Positions 1 to 6,384 of a stretch of DNA of 55,858 bases are shown here, in pieces. Source of the DNA: Psychrobacter sp. UBA5136 (GTDB lineage: Bacteria > Pseudomonadota > Gammaproteobacteria > Pseudomonadales > Moraxellaceae); NCBI RefSeq assembly GCF_002414005.1, contig NZ_DHYG01000011.1:1-55858 (forward strand). Reading direction: 5' to 3'. A program made the position numbers and the translations under genes. The notes under the pieces were generated by a model. That model was not told the DNA's origin, did not search any database, and worked only from the letters and a program-made list of their open reading frames with translations. Positions within the stretch are counted from its first letter, which is position 1; each line of letters opens with the position of its first letter.

Positions 1-86
1 TGCTTGCTGTGTGACTTTGTCACGTCAGAGGCTGCAAAAAATTCATCCCAGTAGCGCTGTGTTTATTTTGTAGTAAATCGACTACA
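1..86 (+). repeat. dispersed intergenic repeat, copy A (cut by window edge)
   Basis: The stretch reads from TGCTTGCTG through AGAGGCTGCAAAAAATTCAT and CCCAGTAGCGCTGT to TAAATCGACTA. The same blocks recur near 8.9 kb, 18.4 kb (partly inverted) and 28.9 kb, always outside genes. This points to a dispersed, non-coding repeat family of this genome. The left end is cut by the window edge. No ORF or obvious target-site duplication is visible. Confidence 0.6.
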
Positions 87-170
87 GGAATAATTTTTAA
101 AATAAGAATAATAAAGCGCGTGTTAAATATTCAATTTTAAAGTAATCGAATACATAAATTAGGAAGTGTC

Positions 171-590
171 ATGCGTAACAAAAAAGACCGAATTCGCCAC
201 GCCCTAGGGTTTGAGATTATAGGTCTGCTTATCTTTGCGCCGCTAGCAAGCCTAGTGTTTGGTTTTGAGCTACATCTGATGGGTATCATGGCACTGGCGG
301 GCTCTATCGTCGCTACTTTTTGGAACTATTTTTACAATATTTTGTTTGACCGCGCCATGCTGAGGCTGCGCGGCGCCGTGCAAAAGACCGTAGCGATACG
401 CGTGCTACACGCTGTTTTATTTGAAGGCGGGCTATTATTGCTATTTTTGCCCGTTATCGCGTGGTATTTGAATATTAGCTTGTGGCAAGCGTTTAAGATG
501 GATATTGCGATGTCGACCTTTTATCTGACTTATGCCTTTGTTTATAATTGGGTTTATGACAAGGTGTTTCCTATTCCTAACAGTGATTAG
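171..590 (+). CDS. PACE-family (AceI-like) multidrug/biguanide efflux protein
   Basis: A 139-residue inner-membrane protein with four predicted membrane segments arranged as two tandem halves, the usual size and layout of the PACE (bacterial transmembrane pair) family. The first half carries RxRHxxxFE with Glu15, the position of the acidic residue important in Acinetobacter AceI, and WNYFYNILFD at 51-60. The second half carries RVLHAVLFE at 77-85 and YNWVYD at 125-130. Known members export chlorhexidine, acriflavine or short diamines by proton exchange; the natural substrate here is unknown. ATG start is preceded by AGGAAG. aceI genes are often divergent from a LysR gene; here the nearest LysR gene is about 0.6 kb away, oriented toward this gene, so control by it is unproven. 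Confidence 0.9.
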   Translation: MRNKKDRIRHALGFEIIGLLIFAPLASLVFGFELHLMGIMALAGSIVATFWNYFYNILFDRAMLRLRGAVQKTVAIRVLHAVLFEGGLLLLFLPVIAWYLNISLWQAFKMDIAMSTFYLTYAFVYNWVYDKVFPIPNSD

Positions 591-761
591 ACATTTATCA
601 TTAAAGTCGCATTTACATTCAAAGCGAACTTAGCAAGCTCTATTTACTAAGGCTAAATGGATTAGCACGTAGCAAATGCTTTAAAATTAAGGACTTAGAT
701 TGTTCTGTTAAAGCGGATAAATATTAAGGCGAAAAGTAGAAGCACAAAGGAGCGCAGTGAT

Positions 762-1052
762 ATGGCAATTTACGTAGATTTTATGCAAATAGAATTTAAA
801 GGCTACAAATGGTGCCATATGCTCGCAGATACACTGCAAGAATTGCATGATTTTGCCGCATTGATTGAAGTGGATAAGCGTTTGTTTCACCGCAACGCCA
901 GTTATCCGCATTATGATGTCACGGTGCAAATGCGCGAAACAGCGCTTGAGTATGGCGCCATCCCTGCCGATCGCAAGAAAATTATCGAATGTGCAAAAAA
1001 GCTAAAGGCGGAGTTAAATGCGCAAATAGCGCGGACGAAATCTGCCAAATAG
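762..1052 (+). CDS. DUF4031 domain-containing protein
   Basis: A 96-residue soluble protein that matches the DUF4031 pattern: an opening YVD (residues 4-6), a W/CHM-type segment and LADTLQELHDFA in the first third, HYDV around residue 50, and a GAIPADRK segment near residue 70. The family's function is not established. The start is well supported by AAAGGAG at 747-753, nine bases before ATG. It stands alone, with no gene close on the same strand. Confidence 0.8.
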   Translation: MAIYVDFMQIEFKGYKWCHMLADTLQELHDFAALIEVDKRLFHRNASYPHYDVTVQMRETALEYGAIPADRKKIIECAKKLKAELNAQIARTKSAK

Positions 1053-1101
1053 GCTTTTTTTACTAAATATATCGTTATGCGTGGCTTTTTTTTCTGCCTT
1101 G

Positions 1102-1158
1102 ATCCTTTAAGACAGCATTAGTACTTTAAGACTGCATTGATATTTTAAGATGCTATTT
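1102..1158. repeat. three degenerate 19-bp tandem units
   Basis: TTTAAGAC/T followed by a GCATT-like end occurs three times with a 19-bp period (cores at 1106, 1125 and 1144). The third unit runs over the stop codon of the LysR gene on the minus strand. Confidence 0.6.
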
Positions 1159-2031
1159 CAGGCGTTCTGTCAAATAATCCACCAGCAGTCGAATTTTTGG
1201 CGATAAATGACGATTGTGCGGATAAATTGCCCAAATGCCTTCTTCAGGCTCTCTATAATTGTCCAATACGCTCACCAGCGCACCGGACGCTAGATGTTTT
1301 TGTACGTAATAATCGGGCAGCTGCACGATACCCAAACCTTTTAGCGCGGCATCGACTAAGCTGTGACCACTGTTATATTGCACGCTACCAGAAACGCGCA
1401 GATTTTTTTCTGTATCAACGTTGCTGCTGTCTTCTATAAAGTGCCAATAATCACGCGTGCCAAGTAAGCAGTTATGTTGTTTCAAATCAGAGAGAGAATG
1501 CGGTATGCCATATTTTTTGAGATAAGCGGGCGCGGCGCAGACAAAATTGGTACGGCGGCTCAGCTTTTTTGCCATCATGGTTGAGTCGCTTAATTTGCCA
1601 ATCCGAATCGCCAAATCATAGCCGCCTTCAACCAAGTCGAGCTTTTGATTGCTCAAAAAAGCCGTCACTTCGATCTCGCGGTACTGCACCATAAAATCAT
1701 TGATAAGGGGCAATAATTGCTGCTCGCCATAGGTCACAGGCGCGGTCAGTTTAATCCTACCTTGCGGTTTTGCTTGTAAATTGCTCACTGCTTGCTCGGC
1801 AGCGCCCAAACCATCGAGGACACCGCGGCAATGCTGATAAAATACGCGGCCTTCTTCTGTTAGCGACACCTTACGCGTCGTACGATATAGCAGTTTAATA
1901 TTAAGCCGCTGCTCTAAAGCGCTTATCTGCCGACTGACCTGCGCGGTAGAAATGCCCAGCTCCTTTGCCGCACGGGTAAAACTCTCGTATTCTGCCACAT
2001 AGACGAATTCGCTAATGCCATCCCAGCGCAT
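1153..2031 (-). CDS. LysR-family transcriptional regulator
   Basis: A 292-residue DNA-binding regulator. The N-terminal winged helix-turn-helix spans about residues 1-60 (F-V-Y-V-A-E-x-x-S-F-T-R-A-A-x-x-L-G-I-S-T-A-Q-V-S pattern), followed by a linker helix and a substrate-binding domain from about 90 to 290. It resembles the large CrgA/DmlR-like branch of LysR proteins. A longer reading from GTG at 2043 exists, but ATG at 2031 matches the family N-terminus (MRWDGISEF). It is divergent from adhC across 209 bp, the usual arrangement for a regulator and its target, so control of adhC is likely but inferred. A perfect 14-bp palindrome lies just upstream of its start. Confidence 0.9.
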   Translation of the reverse strand: MRWDGISEFVYVAEYESFTRAAKELGISTAQVSRQISALEQRLNIKLLYRTTRKVSLTEEGRVFYQHCRGVLDGLGAAEQAVSNLQAKPQGRIKLTAPVTYGEQQLLPLINDFMVQYREIEVTAFLSNQKLDLVEGGYDLAIRIGKLSDSTMMAKKLSRRTNFVCAAPAYLKKYGIPHSLSDLKQHNCLLGTRDYWHFIEDSSNVDTEKNLRVSGSVQYNSGHSLVDAALKGLGIVQLPDYYVQKHLASGALVSVLDNYREPEEGIWAIYPHNRHLSPKIRLLVDYLTERLK

Positions 2032-2053
2032 GATTATTACCACTGTGAAAAAG

Positions 2054-2067
2054 ATATTTGCAAATAT
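2054..2067. promoter_or_regulatory. perfect 14-bp palindrome, possible LysR operator
   Basis: ATATTTGCAAATAT is a perfect inverted repeat in the lysR-adhC divergent region, 23 bp before the LysR start. Its placement suits autoregulation. The assignment to this regulator is inference. A second weaker inverted repeat (AACTA-N6-TAGTT, 2093-2108) lies nearer to adhC. Confidence 0.4.
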
Positions 2068-2240
2068 AGCATATTGTTATCACAGCAGAAACAACTATAA
2101 TGGTAGTTATAAAATTAATGCTCTACAGACTGGCCAAATATAGACTGCTCAAACTAGCGCTTGCCTCTATCAAACAAGCACTATAAGCTAAATTGGCCTG
2201 AGCTTAATCGAAGATACAACTTATTAAAAGAGAAAATACT

Positions 2241-3371
2241 ATGTCAGATAAATTTATCAAATCCAAAGCCGCCGTTGCGTGGGGCCCAAATCAGCCACTG
2301 TCTATCGAAGAAGTGGACGTTATGCTGCCAAAAAAAGGTGAAGTACTGGTAAAAATCGTTGCTAGCGGCGTTTGTCATACCGATGCGTTCACCTTATCTG
2401 GTGCAGATCCAGAAGGCGTCTTCCCAGCGATTTTAGGCCATGAAGGCGGCGGCATTGTCGAGCAAGTCGGCGAAGGCGTCACCAGCGTGCAAGTCGGCGA
2501 CCATGTCATTCCTTTATACACGGCAGAGTGCGGCGTTTGTAAAATGTGCCGTTCAGGTAAAACCAACCTGTGCTCAGCGGTGCGTGAAACCCAAGGTAAA
2601 GGCTTAATGCCGGACGGTACGACACGTTTTTACAAAGATGGTGAGCCGATCTATCATTACATGGGCTGCTCAACCTTTTCTGAATATACGGTGTTGCCAG
2701 AGATTTCTTTAGCAAAAGTCAATAAAGAAGCGCCTTTAGAAGAAGTGTGCTTACTTGGTTGCGGCGTGACCACAGGTATGGGCGCGGTGATGAATACGGC
2801 AAAAGTTGAAGAAGGCGCAACGGTGGCTATCTTTGGTCTCGGCGGCATTGGACTGTCAGCAATTATTGGCGCGCAAATGGCAAAAGCTGGCCGTATCATT
2901 GCCATTGATATCAATGAGAGCAAGTTTGAGCTGGCCAAAAAATTGGGCGCAACTGACTGCATCAATCCAAAAAATTACGATAAGCCGATACAAGATGTCA
3001 TCGTTGAATTGACCGATGGCGGCGTTGATTACTCGTTTGAATGTATCGGTAACGTCGATGTTATGCGCTCAGCGCTTGAATGCTGTCATAAAGGCTGGGG
3101 CGAGTCAATCATCATCGGTGTTGCTGGTGCTGGGCAAGAAATCTCAACCCGACCATTCCAATTAGTGACCGGTCGCGTTTGGAAAGGTTCAGCATTTGGC
3201 GGCGTCAAAGGTCGCAGCGAGCTACCAGCCTACGTTGAGCGTTACCTAGCGGGCGAAATTCCTTTGCAAGATTTCATTACCCACACCATGCCATTAGAAG
3301 ATGTCAATGAAGCCTTTGATTTGATGCATAAAGGCGAGAGTATTCGCTCGGTGGTACATTTTGCCGAGTAA
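2241..3371 (+). CDS. adhC: S-(hydroxymethyl)glutathione dehydrogenase / class III alcohol dehydrogenase
   Basis: A 376-residue cytosolic zinc enzyme that oxidises the glutathione-formaldehyde adduct with NAD+; it can also reduce S-nitrosoglutathione. The catalytic zinc ligands Cys45 (SGVCHTD) and His67 (GHEGGG) and a third Cys in LLGCGVTTG are present. The structural zinc set is Cys97, Cys100, Cys103 and Cys111. A GLGGIG nucleotide-binding motif lies near residue 200. Length is typical for class III enzymes. ATG is preceded by AAAGAGAA. The S-formylglutathione hydrolase gene that often follows is absent; after a terminator the next gene is on the other strand. A divergent LysR gene may control it. 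Confidence 0.95.
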   Translation: MSDKFIKSKAAVAWGPNQPLSIEEVDVMLPKKGEVLVKIVASGVCHTDAFTLSGADPEGVFPAILGHEGGGIVEQVGEGVTSVQVGDHVIPLYTAECGVCKMCRSGKTNLCSAVRETQGKGLMPDGTTRFYKDGEPIYHYMGCSTFSEYTVLPEISLAKVNKEAPLEEVCLLGCGVTTGMGAVMNTAKVEEGATVAIFGLGGIGLSAIIGAQMAKAGRIIAIDINESKFELAKKLGATDCINPKNYDKPIQDVIVELTDGGVDYSFECIGNVDVMRSALECCHKGWGESIIIGVAGAGQEISTRPFQLVTGRVWKGSAFGGVKGRSELPAYVERYLAGEIPLQDFITHTMPLEDVNEAFDLMHKGESIRSVVHFAE

Positions 3372-3406
3372 TGTTTAGTTAAAATATCAAGTTTTAAAAT
3401 AAAAAT

Positions 3407-3434
3407 GCCGTTCTTAATGAGAGCGGCTTTTTTA
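3407..3434. terminator. Rho-independent terminator between adhC and the DUF2164 gene
   Basis: GCCGTTCT pairs with AGAGCGGC (one G-U pair) around a short loop. It is flanked by A-rich sequence on the left and T6 on the right, so it can serve both convergent genes. Confidence 0.75.
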
Positions 3435-3448
3435 TTGTGAATTCTCTT

Positions 3449-3697
3449 TTAGTCTTTTTTAAAACTGTGCATGTCTTCTAAGATAGCGGTAAATCTATCG
3501 TATAACCAAGGCTCATTGTCATCGATCATTTGATTGTATAAATGCGGTCCTATGGTTTCGATAATGAAATCCAATAAGAACTTCGCTGGCAAATTGCCAA
3601 TATCGACATCGAATTCATCATTCATATAACCCCGCAATTCCTCTAAGACGAGGGTTTCAGCTTCATCTGACAGCGTTAGCAATTTATCTTTACTCAT
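3449..3697 (-). CDS. DUF2164 family protein
   Basis: An 82-residue acidic protein matching DUF2164: LSDEAETLVLEELRGYMNDEFDVDIG followed by LLDFIIETIGPHLYNQ, given here in parts of a longer pattern. The function of the family is unknown. The open frame extends to a GTG at 3730 that overlaps the dsbA-like stop codon. The ATG at 3697 agrees with the family start and has GGAG just upstream, so I chose it. It follows the DsbA-like gene by 29 bp and is probably cotranscribed with it. Confidence 0.8.
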   Translation of the reverse strand: MSKDKLLTLSDEAETLVLEELRGYMNDEFDVDIGNLPAKFLLDFIIETIGPHLYNQMIDDNEPWLYDRFTAILEDMHSFKKD

Positions 3698-3726
3698 TGA
3701 CTCCAATCCTATTAGCAAAGCCTTAT

Positions 3727-4386
3727 TCACTCTTGCATCGTTGCCAATTGCTCTAAAATACCGACGTAATTATCAACGCCTTGCGCGCCGCTCACCAAAT
3801 ACCGCTCATTAAAAATTATTGCTGGTACGCTTTGAATGCCCTGCTGCTGCCAGTGCCGCTCTTCTGCGCGCACCTCTTTAGCAAAACGCTGATCTTCTAA
3901 AACTGCTAGCGCCTCACTACGATCAAGTCCAACCTCGGCAGCGATATCGGCAAGAACGGTCTTATCTGAAAGATTGCGCCCATTGGTAAAGTGAGCGGCA
4001 AACAGCGCTTGCTTTAAGTCATGCATCGGTTTTTGTCCTTGCTGACCGGCCCAGTACAGCAGCTGATGCAGATTAAAGGTATTGTGCATCCGAAGTTCAT
4101 CATTAAAGTTAAACTCAAAACCAACCTCCGCGCCTGAATCCGTGATTCTGGCGCGGCTCGCATCAGACTCTTCTTTACTTGAACCATATTTTTCTGTGAT
4201 ATGTTCACGCATGTTTTGACCAGTACTTGGCATGTTGCTGTTTAGCTCAAACGGATGCCAATGAATCTCATAAGGTGTGTCGGTTTGTTCAAGCGCTTGT
4301 GCCAACTGTTTATAGCCAACAACACACCAAGGACAAACGACATCGGAGACAATGTCTATACGCAGTGGTTTTTTCGAATTTTTCAT
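3727..4386 (-). CDS. DsbA family oxidoreductase (FrnE-like)
   Basis: A 219-residue thioredoxin-fold protein of the 2-hydroxychromene-2-carboxylate isomerase/DsbA superfamily, FrnE branch. The active site is CPWC at residues 18-21, followed by the helical insert and a cis-proline segment (QSVPAIIFNERYLVSGAQ) typical of this branch. There is no signal peptide, so it acts in the cytoplasm, probably as a thiol-disulfide isomerase in oxidative stress; the substrate is unknown. The start ATG has TAGGTAA upstream. Position near the formaldehyde dehydrogenase may reflect a thiol-related theme, but that is speculative. Confidence 0.9.
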   Translation of the reverse strand: MKNSKKPLRIDIVSDVVCPWCVVGYKQLAQALEQTDTPYEIHWHPFELNSNMPSTGQNMREHITEKYGSSKEESDASRARITDSGAEVGFEFNFNDELRMHNTFNLHQLLYWAGQQGQKPMHDLKQALFAAHFTNGRNLSDKTVLADIAAEVGLDRSEALAVLEDQRFAKEVRAEERHWQQQGIQSVPAIIFNERYLVSGAQGVDNYVGILEQLATMQE

Positions 4387-4727
4387 GATTTTTTACCTAA
4401 GTTATGATTTATATTTTGGCTGAGCTGTCTGTTATTTTATATGGCAAATAAAGACATGCCTTTTTATCAATACTAGGATAAACAAAGAGCGATTACAACG
4501 TGCGCTCAGTTAACAATAAAACGTATCCGAAAAACGAATCTAAAATTACTGTCGGAAATATTCAAAATACAGCTTGGAAGACCTAATTTTGGTTAAAAAA
4601 CTACACTGCAATGACTACAAAGTGAAAACAAAGCCGCGTTTTTGATAAGCCATAATGAAGTGATTGACGCATGTTCCAAAGCGTTTACCAATATCCTTTC
4701 ACGATCAACTGCCAGCGAGAAGCCAGC
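4387..4727. other. intergenic region between the DsbA-like gene and the molybdenum hydroxylase operon
   Basis: 341 bp separating two divergent genes, so promoters for both should lie here. I see no clear operator. A small inverted repeat, GAGCG...CGCTC (about 4486-4506), is present. No gene seen. Confidence 0.5.
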
Positions 4728-5393
4728 ATGTCTACCTTGACGTTAACGATTAATCAGCAGGATTATCAGCTCGATAATCTGGATCCGCGCACGACATTGC
4801 TTGATGTCTGTCGCCAACATCTGCAAATTACCGGTCCCAAAAAAGGCTGCGACCACGGTCAATGCGGCGCTTGTACCATGCTCATTAATGGGCGACGGGT
4901 CAATTCTTGTCTGGCCCTTGCGGTCATGCATGACGGTGATGAGATTACGACAATCGAAGGCATTGGCATGCCTGAGTCGCTCTCAGATTTGCAACAAGCT
5001 TTTAAAGACCACGATGCGTTTCAGTGTGGCTACTGTACGCCGGGGCAAATTTGTTCGGCAACGGCGCTAATAGAAGAAATCAAGCAAAATTGGCCAAGCT
5101 ATGTGACCACCGATTTGCAAAACCCTGATGGCTTGCTGGTACAAGAAATCGCTGAGCGCATGAGTGGCAATATTTGTCGCTGCTCGGCTTATCCAAATAT
5201 TGTTAATGCCATCTCGCAGGTTTTGGCAAAGGAAGTAAAAGACAAGGCCGCTGCTAAAGATATCACCACAAAAGGGTCAGATGTCACGGGAATATGGTCG
5301 CCGCCGCCCAGTGAAACCCAGCTTAGCAAGCCGTCACAAAACCAGCCGTCACCAAATAAAAACCATACCGCGCAAGCAGGAGGTCGCTCATGA
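4728..5393 (+). CDS. molybdenum hydroxylase 2Fe-2S subunit (PaoA/YagT-like)
   Basis: The iron-sulfur subunit (221 aa) of a xanthine oxidase-family aldehyde oxidoreductase; it passes electrons from the molybdenum subunit to FAD. The plant-type 2Fe-2S cluster is held by Cys41, Cys46, Cys49 and Cys61. The second cluster is held by Cys100, Cys103, Cys150 and Cys152. The C-terminus ends in a Pro/Ser/Lys-rich tail of about 50 residues that is not needed for either cluster. A frame extension to ATG 4671 exists, but ATG 4728 gives the family N-terminus and has a GAGA site. There is no twin-arginine signal, unlike E. coli PaoA, so the enzyme should be cytoplasmic. It overlaps the next gene by 4 bp. 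Confidence 0.9.
   Translation: MSTLTLTINQQDYQLDNLDPRTTLLDVCRQHLQITGPKKGCDHGQCGACTMLINGRRVNSCLALAVMHDGDEITTIEGIGMPESLSDLQQAFKDHDAFQCGYCTPGQICSATALIEEIKQNWPSYVTTDLQNPDGLLVQEIAERMSGNICRCSAYPNIVNAISQVLAKEVKDKAAAKDITTKGSDVTGIWSPPPSETQLSKPSQNQPSPNKNHTAQAGGRS
5378..5384 (+). promoter_or_regulatory. perfect Shine-Dalgarno site for the FAD subunit gene
   Basis: AGGAGGT lies five bases before the ATG at 5390 and inside the end of the preceding gene, so the FAD subunit start is secure and translationally coupled. Confidence 0.8.
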
Positions 5394-6382
5394 AACGCTT
5401 TGACTACATTCGTGCTGAGGCGCCCGAGCAAGCCGCAACCTCTGCCAGTCCAAAGGAAGCAGCATTTATCGCTGGTGGCACCAATCTCTTAGATTTAATG
5501 AAGTACGAGATTGAAACCCCAACCAAACTGGTTGATGTGACCCGTCTTGAGCTTGAACAAGTCGAAACCACGGCTGACGGCGGATTACGTATCGGTACGC
5601 TGGTGACCAATAGCGATTTGGCCGCGCATCCTGAAGTGATTGCCAATTATCCGGTATTGTCTCGCGCTATTTTGGCGGGCGCTACTGGTCAGCTGCGCAA
5701 CAAAGCCACGACTGGCGGTAACTTTTTGCAGCGGACGCGTTGCTACTACTTTTATCAAACCGATAGCCCATGCAATAAACGCGAGCCCGGTAGTGGCTGT
5801 CCAGCGATTAATGGTGAGAACCGTACCCTTGCTGTTCTAGGTACAAGTGATGCTTGTATTGCCCAGCACCCATCTGATATGGCGGTTGCCATGCGTTTGC
5901 TTGACGCCGTTATTGAGACCGTGAAAGCGGATGGTTCAACGCGCGCCATTCCTGTCAAAGATTTTTATTGTTTGCCAAAAGACACGCCGCATATTGAAAA
6001 TGTCTTGGAGAGTGGCGAGCTTATCACCCATGTCGTTTTACCAGCACCCATTAAAGGCATGCATACCTATGACAAAGTCCGTGACCGCGCCTCTTACGCA
6101 TTTGCCCTAGTATCCTGCGCGTCTGTCATAGAGGTGGATGATGAGAGTAATTTAGCGACCGTACGTTTGGCATTTGGCGGCATCGGGGTTATGCCGTGGC
6201 GTAATGAGGACGTTGAAGCATTACTAACAGGGACGGCGGGCGATGACGATACGATTAATCAGGCCGCAGAGTTATTATTAAAAGAGGCCAAAGGCCATGG
6301 TCAAAACGATTTTAAAATACCACTGACGCGTCGCCTACTTAAACAAGTTATTCAGCGCGCACTAGCGGGCGAGGGAGCATAA
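5390..6382 (+). CDS. molybdenum hydroxylase FAD-binding subunit (PaoB/YagS-like)
   Basis: The 330-residue FAD subunit of the same aldehyde oxidoreductase. The N-terminal FAD_binding_5 domain contains the AGGTNLLDLMK segment (28-38) and ATTGGNFLQRTRC (106-118). A Cys-rich insert with Cys118, Cys128, Cys137 and Cys156 matches the extra 4Fe-4S cluster of the PaoB type, which ordinary xanthine dehydrogenase FAD subunits lack. A C-terminal CO_deh_flav_C domain follows. It is the second gene of the operon: its ATG overlaps the previous stop and it is separated from the large subunit by 2 bp. Confidence 0.93.
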   Translation: MKRFDYIRAEAPEQAATSASPKEAAFIAGGTNLLDLMKYEIETPTKLVDVTRLELEQVETTADGGLRIGTLVTNSDLAAHPEVIANYPVLSRAILAGATGQLRNKATTGGNFLQRTRCYYFYQTDSPCNKREPGSGCPAINGENRTLAVLGTSDACIAQHPSDMAVAMRLLDAVIETVKADGSTRAIPVKDFYCLPKDTPHIENVLESGELITHVVLPAPIKGMHTYDKVRDRASYAFALVSCASVIEVDDESNLATVRLAFGGIGVMPWRNEDVEALLTGTAGDDDTINQAAELLLKEAKGHGQNDFKIPLTRRLLKQVIQRALAGEGA

Positions 6383-6384
6383 TC

